Part shown: piece by piece, positions 43,001 to 55,000 of the stretch
How positions within the stretch are numbered: position 1 is the first letter of the stretch
How the letters are laid out: every line of letters begins with the position of its first letter
From: Pelagophyceae sp. CCMP2097
Taxonomy: Eukaryota; Sar; Pelagophyceae
Direction: 5' to 3'
Assembly (NCBI GenBank): GCA_026770575.1
Contig: MU657197.1
Location: 127,001 to 191,000 of the forward strand
DNA: 64,000 nt
The notes under the pieces: generated by a model
What the model was told of the DNA's origin: nothing
The model's input: the letters and a program-made list of their open reading frames with translations, nothing else
Databases searched by the model: none
Program-made: the position numbers and the translations under genes

Positions 43001-46000
43001 AAGATTCCGAATGGATACCAGAATGGATATCCGAATGGCAGGAATGGCAACATCCCCGGGTTGCCAAGAATGGCCACCGACGACGCCTTTCGACCGGGCG
43101 GCCCCTATCGACCAACACTTGCGGCGCCCCCCCCGTCGGCAGAGGTCCGCTGCCTCGCGCCGAAAAGCACCGGGGTCCGCCTGAACCGGGGTCTTTCAGG
43201 CCGGAGGGGCTGGCTCGGACCGGGGCCGGAGGGGGAGGACGCTCCACGGGCCCGTTCGAGGAAGCGGCGCCCTTGAGGCTCCCGCAGGGCAGCCCGAATC
43301 AAATCCACCTTGAGTGCCGTTCACATTTTACAGGACCGTGCTTGCCGAATCCACCAAGCCCTCCGTGGTGTACTTTGGCGATATCCTCATCGTTGGCCAT
43401 CGTACGAGGCCCAGCTTGAGGTCTTGCGACGGCCGCGGGGGGCCGCGTCAACGCAGCAGGACCTCGAGCTCGGCCTCGTGCGCTCTCCGGTGATCAGGCC
43501 CAGATGCATTCAAAAATGCCAATGGTGCACTGGGGGCTTGTCGAAAGTTTCAAGACGTTTTTCAGAGACACCATCGTCTCTCCAGGAGTGCGTCTTGGAA
43601 GGTGAAGACTGCGATGCCCGTGCACCAAGTGCTCCCTTGAAAACGCCCTTTCTGTGAGACGGCCCGTCCGAGACGTCGGTCGCATAGGGCGGCGCAACAG
43701 ACGGGGCCACTCTCGACGGCACTGTATGGCGAACCGATGCACGGTTGCTTGCCATTCGAAGAAGCGGCGCGGCCGAGAGCGCGAGGCTCCGGGGCCCTCC
43801 TCGAGGGCCCAAACTCAACGGCCCCTTGTCCACGGTCCTTGGAGGCGGCCCCGGGTCCAAGGCATAGGCAAAGCCGGCCCCGTTGCCTTGATTTTAAACC
43901 CCAAAGCACCAAAGGGCCCTTTGAGAGCGTCACTCTTCAACTGCCCCTCCCAATGCGCCCTCGTTCAAACGGGCCTTTGGTCTTTTCGGGTTGGAAATCT
44001 GGACCCAACACGTTTTGCCAAGCGCCCTCCGTCGGGGCAGGTTCTGCCAAAAGCGCGCTTCCAAGAGGTTTCGCGCCCTCTGCGAGCCCTGTCGAGGGTC
44101 CGTCCCGAGGGCATCTGCCTCCCATTTTCGCCAAAGGCGCCGTGAGTTTGGAGGGTGCGGCCAGAGCAAGGGCCCCCGGTGCATGTTTTGAATTTCGTTC
44201 GAGGCCGTTTGAACGTCTCGCCGAATCGTGTCTGGCTTCCGGCTCGATTTTCGAAGAGGCGCAGTAGTAGGTCACAGCGCGGCGAGGCCGTTGTTCGCCG
44301 CGCGCGCGTCCCAAAAGTCGCACACGTGCCCGCCGTAGACGTCGCCCACCGGAGACGTCAAGTCTTGGGCGGGTTGGGGCCCCGCTTTTGAAAAGTGCGC
44401 CGCCACGGCGCGCGCACCAAGGTGGAGATCCGCGTCGCCCCAGGCGTAGTCTTGGGAGAAGCCGACGCGGCCGAAGCTGCGGCGGCCGAGCACGAAGGCG
44501 TGGAAGAGACAGAGGCGGAAGAGGGACGACCTCGCGGCGGCCAACGCGGTGCGGTCCAGCGCGGCCCAGGCCCGTCTCAAGTTCGACCTAGCGTTTTTGA
44601 AACTCGACCTTTGCCTCCGGGAAGCGTCCTCTTTTGGGAAACGCTTTTGGGAGACGGAAAGGGCCGCCGTGGCAAGACGGACCTCCAGTCGTATCGACGT
44701 TGGTCGGCCACTTTGATGCACGCGGTGAACAGCGCGCACTGCGCGTCGGCGTCGTGGGCGATGGATACGAAGCAGCGGAAATTCGCGTGGCCCTCAGATG
44801 CGAAACCGCCGAGCTTCGACTCCAGCTCGCCGAGCCACGTGGGCACCAAGTGGACGTGTCGCAAAAAGACCATGCCCCCCTCGGCCGCCATCTTGTCGAG
44901 CGTCTGGCCGGCTTGCTCCTCGGCACCCGCAGCCATGCGCACGACGCACAAAGACAGGCCTTTTGAGGCGGCCAACCTGGCCACGCTCGTCTCCAAGGCC
45001 TCGCACGCGCCGACGAAGAGGACGGGCATCGAGGCGCACGCCCTGGAAAACGTGCGGTCCAAATCGCACTCGTCGACGTCTCCCAGAACTTGCGAAACCA
45101 GACGGCCAAGGCCGAAAACCGCCCTGTCGGGTCTGAGCGCCAAGAGGAGGGCGAGCCTTTCCAGCGCGTTCAGATCTTGCAGCGCGCCGGGGAGCTGCCG
45201 AGCTTGGGGCTCCTCAAAGTACGCGGCCCACTTTTCCGAGGCGCAGTCGACCTACGTGTTTTGGCGTCTCCTTTGCCTTTGGGCGTGGTTTTCGAGTACC
45301 TGGTCGCAGACGTCGGCGAGGGCGGCAAAGGCCGCTTTCTTCGCCGCGGTTTCTAAATTTGCGAGGCGGCGCCACGTTTCGGGCGGCAACCACGCCCCGA
45401 CCTCGGGCGTCATGGCCCGGGGCTCGCCCGCATCCCGCGGCGACAAGAGTGCGAGCACCTCGCAGAGTCCGAGCGTCTCCGAGCAGGCTGCCACGGCGAA
45501 CAAGGAGAGTACGGTGCGCTCGTCTCTCGCGAAAGTGCCCTGGAGCACCAAGTCCAAAAAGAAGCGCGTCACCGAAGAAGCGTAAGACCGGAGCCGCTCG
45601 GCGGTCAAGTCCGCCTCTTCCGGCGCGTCGTCCTCGGGCGCGCCGGGCGGCGCAAAGGGGCAACGGTCCCAGCGGAAGCGCCGCGTCGAGATCCTGTGCA
45701 AAACGACTCGCAACGACATGCAAAGGGAGGCTTCGCCGGATTATTCGACCGTTGCCAAGGCCCAAAGAGGCTCCACGGCTCCCCGTACGACGGCGCAAAG
45801 TGCCGAAGAGCCGCTGGAAGACGCGGACCAACTCTTCGGAAAAGAGCTTTGCCTTTTGCAGCACGCTGGAATGCCCGTCGGAAAGGGTCCGTTTTCGAAG
45901 AAGAGCGTCTCGCACCGGCCCCCACTTTGTCGCAACGGCCCCCACTTTGTCGCAACGGCCCCCACGCAACACACGCCACGCCAAAGGCACGTGGGTGTTT

Positions 46001-49000
46001 CTTTTGCAACGGCGCCGCAAAGGTGCAGCGACTCCACGTTCGGTGGTGCCTATTCGGAAACTTTGCAAGGGCGCCTGTTCGGAGTGCACCAATAAGGGCG
46101 CACTTGATCGATGCCCCTCTGGAACATGGCCGCGAAGGCATGGAGCGAGTAGACGTAGAGCGGATGCACTCGCTGCAGCTTCGTCATCAAGAAGAAGAGC
46201 GAGGCGCCTCTCCGCGCCAACTCGCGGTACGATTCCGCCGTCAATTCCATGCCAGCGGCCTCGGCCCTGCTGGCCTCCAACTCCCTCTTCGCTTCAACGG
46301 CCGAGAGATGAATGCGCTCCACCTCGGTGATCAACGCGCCGTCTTCCGTCGCGCCGTCGGACCTAACGGCGGAGCGCCGTGCGATGTGCGCCGTGCGTGG
46401 GTCACAGTTTGGGGCCTGCAACAAGGGCTGCGGAGGCCACTTGTGCCTCGTGGAACCGCCCAAGACGGCGCCGTCCATCGATTCGGAAACCCGCCGGAAA
46501 CCAGAGGCCAACCAAGAGAGCGGCACTTGGAGAGTCGAAGGCGACAAGAGAACCCGCGCCCTCTGGAGACGGCGCCAAGGGACCGTTTTTAAGGCGTTTT
46601 GTAAAAAGGGACCGTTTTCAAAAAAGAGGTTTTAAAACCCCTTTTTAAAAAATGTTTAAAATGGACCGTTTTTTTAATATTGTGTTTTCCAAAAAGGGGC
46701 CGTTTTCAAAAAGATGATTAGAGCAAAAGGCCCTTGCCGACGGCCCCTTTCGTCGAGGCCCGTGTTTGCCGCTCTCCAGACGGCGCCAGAGCAACGGCCC
46801 CGGCGAGGCGGCCTCGAAGCGAGGCGGCCTAGAAGCGAGGCGGCCCGAGGGCCGCGCTTCGACGACGGCCCTCGAGAAATGGCGACTCGAGGCGGCCCTT
46901 TCTGGACAGCCGCCCGAGGCCCCTTCTCGAGACGAAGGCCCAAGGGGGAAACGGCGCCAGAAACGGCCGCTCTCCGACGGCCTCTCTTCGACGGCCGCTT
47001 CGGCGGGTGCTTCTCAACGGCGCCGTTGTTCTTTGAAAGGCGACTTCTCGACGGCGCCTCGACGGCCGCTCCGCGACGTTTCTTGGTCCAAAGGGCGCTC
47101 AAAGAGGGTGTTTCACGGCCCCTCGTCCTCGGACCCCTCGAGGGCGGCTTGTGCCTCGAGCGCCGATTTCCGGCGTTTCCACGGCCCTCAAAAGTCCGCG
47201 GCGCCACAAGAAACGCGGCTTGGAAGCGCCCTTCTCGACGGCGCGTCGACGTCGGCGCGTCTGCCCCTTCTCGAGCCTGCCCCGCGGCGAAGCGCCCTGC
47301 GCCGATTTCGGGTTTCCAATCGGGCGCGGCGCCGCGCGCCAGCTTGGCCAGAATGTCGGATTCCGACTTGCAAATGTGCAGTCGCAGTTGGTCCTGCGCC
47401 CGCAGCGCTCGATGCCGTTCGTAGGCCAGGCGCGGCCTCGTCGCGCATAGGGCCACGTCCAGGAGCTCCTCTTCGAGGCCCTTTTCGGAAATGGCGCAGT
47501 TCACGATGCACACTTTGGCGAGCAACGCCGGCGGCACTGCCGGGGTGGCCGAGGTGGTGTGCAGCAAGAGGTCGAACGTGGCGTCGTCGCGTCGGCGGTC
47601 CTTTTCCGGGAAATCGGATGCGCGCAAACCGGGCAAGGCGCCGGCGGCGTGCTCGACGAGCAGGACGCTCCCGGCGGCCATGCACCGCCGCAGCGCCGGC
47701 CCGAACTCGGCAGCGTGCACGAGGGTCACGCTCTCAGAGAAGCGCCGTCGCAGCCACCCGAGGCACATCGAGTGCGGATCGACCAAGAGGGGCCACCGGG
47801 GCGCGTAGAGCGCCAGAGCGCCGTTGTCGGCCATGCCGCGGGCGAGGCCCTCGGCCCGCCACCGGGCGCGCTTCCGGGCGCTGATCAATCCAGAGTTGGG
47901 CCGTTTCGGAATGCCGCCCGCTTCTAAAGAGGCGGCCCACCGATCCAGAAGCGCGCGCCGCCCGGCCGAGTCGAGCGGCCCGCAAAACGACAGAAAGGCG
48001 GCTTGGAAGAGACTTTCGCCGACGGCGCTGTCGTTGGCCGAGACTCTGGCCTCCACCTCGGCCGCCCACGCCGACTCAGAGGCCCCAAGAGCGCAGACCA
48101 GCCGCTTGCACACCTCGACTTTGAGACGGCCGCGGTCCGCCGTCTCAGAGGCGAGGACGGACGCCGCCTCGGCAGACTCGTACCTGAGCCGGGGTGCGCC
48201 TCGAATGCGGGGCTTCAAAAACGGACTTTTTAAAAGAAGAAACGGACTTTTTTAAAGAAGAAAGGCGATCGGAGCACGGCCCTTTTCAAAAAAGGGCGGT
48301 TCAAAAAGGCCGGTTCAAAAGAGCCCTTTTCAAAAGCCCTTTTCAAAAGCCCTTTTCAAGAACAAAAAGACCGGAAGGTGCCCCTGGCCGCCACCGTCTC
48401 AAAACGGCGCGCTTTCCGGGAAAAAAGGGGTGCCTCGAGTGACGGCCGGATGAAGACAATCCCGACGGCAGGAGCAGGGACGGTGCACCGGGGGCTGTGA
48501 AACGCAACTGGCTCTGGAAGGCGCCCGTCTTGAGGCTTCTCCGACGCAGGGCCAGACCGACGGGCGTACGCGAAGAGGCAAAGCCGGGCTCCACCCGGCG
48601 CTGCTCCGGCTTGGCAGGGTCCCTGCGGAGATGGCCCCGTCTCTTGATTCGATTCGAAACGGCAAGTCGGAGCAGCGACTTCCCCGACTTCCCCGACTTC
48701 CCCGGCCCCGTCTCTTGATGCCATTCGAGTTGGGAATGAGACGGCACTTGGAAGTGGCTCCGACGGACGCTCCTTGGCAACGGCCGTTTCGACCACCTCA
48801 AAGACGGACTCAAAGAGGCTGCCTCGAAATCGGCCCCTTCTCGAGGGACGGCCCCGTCGAGACACGGCGCTGCAAGACGGCCATTCGAGGCGCCGACGGG
48901 ACGGCCCCGAGGTCGAGAGGCACCGGGCTCTTTGGCGGTCGCTTGGGCGGCCCCGGAGACACTTCGGACGATTCCTGGGACAGTCGCTCTGATTGGAGAC

Positions 49001-52000
49001 GGGCCGCTCCACGGTCGAATGCCACGATGGCGAACCTCTCAAAGTGTGCCGAACACCCTTCCGAACACCGTTCCCAACACCGTTCCGAAGATGGTGGGCC
49101 CCCATGCCCGGAGACGGCCCCCTCGGACGGTCCGGAAGATCAGCCTCTTCCACTGCGGCCCATCTGCTCTCGGCCCCTGGCCGGGCCAGAAGGACGGCCG
49201 CTCGGACGGGCCCAACCGAGAGAGGGCCCCTCGAAAGACGCCCAAATGACGGCGCCCAAGCGACCCTCAGAGGGGCCATCCGAGCCTCTCAAGGGGCCGT
49301 CTTCAGGAACGCGCACATACCCTTCGCGGCCCGCTGCTCCGGAAAAAAGAAGTTTGAGTGCTCGAGTTGGCCCCCCTGCCAAAAGTTCAAGGGCCGTTGA
49401 TCGCTGAAAAAACACCTTTCTCGAATCGCGCCGAGAGGAGCGTCTTCGGACTCGCCGCTGCAGCGCGCGTCGAATGCGCTGTGTGGCGGCTTGAATCTCA
49501 AAACGGTCGTATTTTTGGAGGGCGAGGGTGAGTGTGAGGATTGGGGGTTCTTTAAAACGGAACCCTCACTCGAACCCGTCACTTTTAAAAAAATGACGAG
49601 ATTCAAGACGCCACGTAGCGCATTCGAGAAGCGCTGAAACGGCGAGTCCGAAGACGCTCCTCTTCGCGTGGTTCGCGAAAGGTGCCCTTTGCGGCGATAA
49701 ACGCCGGTTGGAACTTTTGGGAGGGGGTCGAACATGTATCTCAGCTTGTGAGGCCCCTATCGAACAGCGGACCACGGAGGGTTCGGGTATGCGGCGGTGA
49801 GGGTACGCGGCGGTTCAAAATTATAGGGGCCCCCGGACGGGGGCAAGCCCTCTGAAGGGCGCCTCCTCAAGGGCGCCTCCTCAAGGGCGCCTCCTCAAGG
49901 GCGCCTTTTTATCTTGCCCCGTCGAAAAACGTGGCGGCAGCGGTGTATCGCTAGAAATAAATAAATACGGGCGTTCTTGAGAGGGCGTACCCCCGTCCGG
50001 GGGGCCCTGTATTCTTTTCGCCCACCACTTGCCCAGGAAGGAACCAGAGGTACAGACCACCAAATCCTTGGGGTGAGCCCCGTCCGGGGGCCCTGACCGC
50101 GGCGGGAGGGTCTCTTGCACGGAACCCTGCGTGGGAGCGGCCGTCGAAAAGGCCCCGCGACCGCGCAGAGGCCTCGAAAGTGGCACCGTTCTCGCAGAGG
50201 CCTCGAAAGTGGCAAATATAGGGGCCCCCGGACGGGGGTGAGCCCTCTGAAGGGCGCCTCCTCAAGGACGTGGCGGCAACGGTGTATCGCTCAAAGGAAA
50301 TACAGGCCTTGTTGAGAGGCTTCCCCCCGTCCGGGGGCCCCTGTATCCGCCGTCGACTCAAGTTGGAACATATTTGGTTGAATGGCACATCGAGCGGAAG
50401 GTGTGCCCCTTCTCGCACCTGCGAGATCCCTGGCGTTGACCTGGGGGGTCGGCCCCAGGTCTTTTTTTCGGGATCTCGCACGCGCACTCGAGAGGGAACA
50501 CTCGCCTTCGCTCAAAAGTGTCGTCCTTGTGGTCGACAACTTGGACTTGATTGAAAAAACACACTCGATGAACACACCCGAGGCGCCTTCAACGGCTTAA
50601 TAATAAAACCGGGACGTGCTTGTGGCCTGATCTCATTTCGAATCCCTCGCTGGGGAAGTGTCGCAAATTTCAAGTTGATCGAGGGGCGCCCATTTTTCAT
50701 CCGACTCTGCACAATGGCTGCGTCTTGCGATGTTCGACTCCAACGCTGACGAGACGCCCAAGCCATTCCCCCGGGTGAGGCCCCCATCGTTTCGCCTGAA
50801 CGGGGCCACTTGCCGAGGCGTCTGCGCGGTATCTCGCGGGGCTCTTTCGACGGCCCCTCGCAAGCCCCCCGCGCACAGTTCCGCGCACGAGATTTTCTTG
50901 AGAAAAGGTCCCTCCAAATGCTCTCCAAAGCGATTGTGTGCTCTCCAAAATGCCTCGATCAACTGGAAGACTGCAACCCTGCAAGGCTCCCGACTTTGTT
51001 CGAGCGGTCTCTTGGAACGTTGCCAGGATCCACCTGCGTCCCGCCTGCGTGGTGCCGTCTCTCTTAAAAACGCCCGTCGTACAAAAAAACGTCTTCAAAA
51101 CGCCCGTCTTCAAGACGCCCGTCTTCCAACATCGCTGGGCAGATTCCAAACGAGGCTCCGGAGGTGCCCCAGAGGGCGAAGACGCCGCTGCCGGACTCTG
51201 TCGTGTCCGAGTCGAGGTGCGCCTGAGCTGCCAGGAACGCCGCCTGGACCGAGACCAAATCGACGCGGGCGGCATCCAGCAGTGCGGTAGACTCGACGAC
51301 CTTGAACCTAATTCAGCGCCTCGCTGCGGGGTGGCAGAACAAGGCCCCGCGAACATCGCTGAGGGAAGAGGCCATCAGTCGGCGACCCGAGGACTACGTC
51401 GCCATCAAAAGGGAGCCCCGTGTTCCACGGCCCCGGGTTCAACGGCCACGAACGGCGCCCCACACAAGTCCCAAAGGGCCGCGGGCCGCGGCTCCGGCGC
51501 ATCTTCGTCTCGAAAGGGCCGGTGCCGCTTGCCCGGCAGGCCCGCCGAAAACGCAGGGGCCGACGTCGGCTCCGGCGGATCATCTCTGGGGCCGGTGTCC
51601 GCACTGGAAGAGGGCACAAGGGCGGGATTCAGGGGCCGCCTCTTTGGACCGTCTCGATCGGGGCCCGTCTCGATCGGGGCCGTCTCTTCGGGGCCGTTGA
51701 CGGGCCCTTTCTCAACGGACCGTCTCGATCGGGGCCCGTCTCGATCGGGGCCGTCTCTTCGGGGCCGTTGACGGGCCCTTTCTCAACGGACCGTCTCGAT
51801 CGGGGCCCGTCTCGATCGGGGCCGTCTCTTCGGGGCCGTTGACGGGCCCTTTCTCAACGGACCGTCTCGATCGGGGCCCGTCTCGATCGGGGCCGTCTCT
51901 TCGGGGCCGTTGGCGGGCCCTTTCTCGACGGACCGTCTCACGGTGGGCACTTTTGGGGTCCTGAAGAGAGTTGGAAACGGGGCCGTTCCAAGGGCACAGG

Positions 52001-55000
52001 TCCGCGTCGCGTTGCCACGGGCCGCTTTCTGACGTGCCAGGGGCCCCTTTGCCTGGGACGCCGCTGGAAGGTCCGCGCGGTGCTCTGGCCCGATGGACTT
52101 TCAATTCGGCGGGTTTTCCAAAAGCCCAAATTGGTGCAGATCTTTCAAAGTCTGCTTTCCAAGACACCGAATTCCAAGACCTCAGTGGTTCCACTTGGAC
52201 CCACACGTCGTAGTACGCGACCGTATGGACCACCCACGCAACCAAGCACGCCGCCGCGATGCTCTTCTTCGACACGACCTCTTCGTTGAAGCATGCCATG
52301 GCCAGGTACGGCCGCACCTATTCAGAGCCTCCAACTCCGGGCGCCAACGGCGAAACCTCTCCGGAGAGTGCCGCCTCGATGGATCCCGCGCACCCGGGTA
52401 AAGTTGAGCGGCGGGATGGTGCCCGAATCCATCTTCGACCGGAACCCGGTTAAGTCGTCGACAAAGCCGTTGACGTTGGACAGCAGCTGCTGCTGCAGCG
52501 CGGCCCACTTGAAATCGTGCACCGTGCCGTCGCGGTGCAGTCGGACGTTGGGCGAGACGCCCGCCAGTAAGACGGCCACGGCCGAAAATGCGGCGAGCAC
52601 ACCGGGCGGCGCCGGGGCCAGACTCCTCGCCGCCTGCAAGTGCGCCTTGTCCAGCGTGTCCAGCGCCGCGCTCGCTTTGGACATGCACGGCTGGGCGGAC
52701 GCGAGATGAGCCGCAGCTAACTCTGTCTGGCGAGTGACTTCGGCTTCGAGGTTTTCGACTCTGGCCTCCGTCTCGTCGCGCTCCGCCATTTGGTCATCGC
52801 GGGCCGATTTCGACGAGGAGACGCGCTCCAGGGTGCGCTCGGCCCCGGACCGCTTCTCCGCCGCGTCGGCGTCGAGCGCGTCGAGGTCCGCGTCGAGGGT
52901 CAGCACGGCGCGGTTCGCGCTCTGAAGCTGGAGGAGGCCTACGCGAAACGTTGAGACCTTTTGGGAAAGCGCCTCGGAAGCCGACTTTTGCAGACCGGAT
53001 TCGGACCGGGCGGCCGTGCCACGACGGCAATTCGGACCGCCGAAGTGGACCGGGGAAACGGGACCGGGGAAACGGGCCCGATTCGGCCGCCGGAACCGGA
53101 GAATCCGGCCGCCCCAAAGCAAAGGGCCCGTTGCAAGCAACCGTCGCAAGCAAGGGCCGGTCCAAGACGCGCAAACCGCAGCGACGTCCAAGACGCGGCG
53201 TCGCCGCGAGAGAGGGCCCGGGGAAACCTCAGTGCAGACTTTTCAGAGGCCCGGCCCTGAAAAGGCCGAGGACCCTCTTCAACAGGCCGTTTGAACGGGC
53301 CGTTGAGAAGGGGGCCCTTTGAGAAGGGACCGTCGGACAAGGCCCTTTTGAAAAAAGGCCGTTGAACAAGGCCCTTTTGAAAAGGGGCCTTTTTGAAAAG
53401 GACCTTTTGAACAAGGCCCTTTTTGAAAAAGGACCCTTTTGAAAAAGGCCGTTTTGAAAAAGGACCCTTTTGAAAAAGGCCCTTTTTGAAAAAGATCCTT
53501 TTTGAAAAATGACCTTTTTCAAAAAGATGCGAAAAAGGACCTTTAGAAGAAGGCCCCGCCTCTTTCAGAATCCGCAAGAGGCGCGTCTCTTCGGGCCGTT
53601 GCCGAGGGGGCCTTTGGATTCGGCCGTCGGTCAAAGGGCCATTCTTTCAAGGCCGGCGGTGCAAACCCCGCAAACGCCGCAAAAGAGGCCGCGTCGAACC
53701 CTTTGCGGGCCGGTTTTCGGGGGCCAAACTCGGGCCCGTCTCCGGGTTTCCAGACAAAGTACCCACTCAAAATGGACCGCCGCAGAATGCGAACCGCGCT
53801 CAAAACGAGGCCCAAGCGTGACTCGCCGCCGAAGCGGGCCCTGCCTTTGGGGGCTCCCTCGCCTGCGAGAACGCCCCCTGCGGCCAGAGTATGCCGCCGC
53901 AGCCACCCAGACGCGCCGTGCAAAGGGGCAGATGGGTGTTGCTCCTGCCAGGGGGCGCTCGCCCGAGGCAGTGTACAGGGCCCCCGTAGGGGGTAAGATT
54001 TCTGAATCCGACGCCGGGCATCTTTCTGATATCGCCAAAGAGAGAGCTTCCCCCTCCGGGGCCCTGTACTGCCTCTGGAAGATGGAGACCGTGGCAAGTG
54101 GTCCCCTCGGTGGAGGATGTGTTGCACCCTCCTTCGAGGGGGCCTTCCGAGACCGGGCGGACTCCGTCAGGTAAGGGGGCCTTCTGCCTTCGGGGGCGGG
54201 CGCAGGCCGTGCGCGGGGAGCACGGGTCCCTCGCCTGTCAGACGGACTCCGTCGGGGACCGGGAGTGGGTTGCTCCTCAAACCAGACGGACTCCGTCGGG
54301 AGATTTTGGGGTCCTCTGCCTCGGCGGCAAGCCGCCGGTTGTGTTGCCAGGGTGACTGATGGCCCCTATTTCGAACTCGTCTTGCTTTTCGAGGGCCGGG
54401 TTTTGTACGGCCTTGTCGCAAGGGGGCGCGATGCCGACTCGATCCAAGGGGGTGCGATGCGGACTCGATCCAAGGGGGTGCGATGCCCACTTGATCGGGG
54501 GCTCGTGCCCGGAATCGGCAAAGGACCGTCCCTGCCCGTGACATGGGCGCACGTCTCGACGGCGGCGCTGACCGTGTTCGAGCCTCGAAAGCTTATAGGC
54601 GTGGCTATTGCGCTTGTGGACGAGCGTGGATGCGAAGACGTGGAGCATGCCGAGGTAGGCACTTTGGGCGACGCCGGTGCCCAGGGTCCCGAAGCAAGAG
54701 GCGGCGAACTTGGCCACGTTGGAGCGCACGCCGGCAGATTTGAAGTCCAGGGGCCCGAGGACCTTGCGAGCGACGCGCTCCAGAGCGTCTACGGGCCACG
54801 CGAGGAAGCACGACACCTGCGCGCATTTCAAGAGCGACGGGAACCGCGCGTTCGACCTAATCGCCAAATGAAACTTGAAAGCACCCAAAGCTGCGCGACG
54901 CCGCGCCCAAGCGCGGTCCCGAATCGGAAGCGAGGGCCATGCTCGACCGGAGCAAGCCGCGCATCATCCTCGGAAGCGACGGCGCATTCGGCCTCGGCTG

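Noticed and set aside
46674..47337. Continuation of the dynein 2 exon past 47338 to a stop at 46674
   Set aside because: The continuous frame encodes Arg/Pro/Ala-rich filler with no dynein similarity, whereas splicing at 47337 to 46362 restores the family motif and phase.
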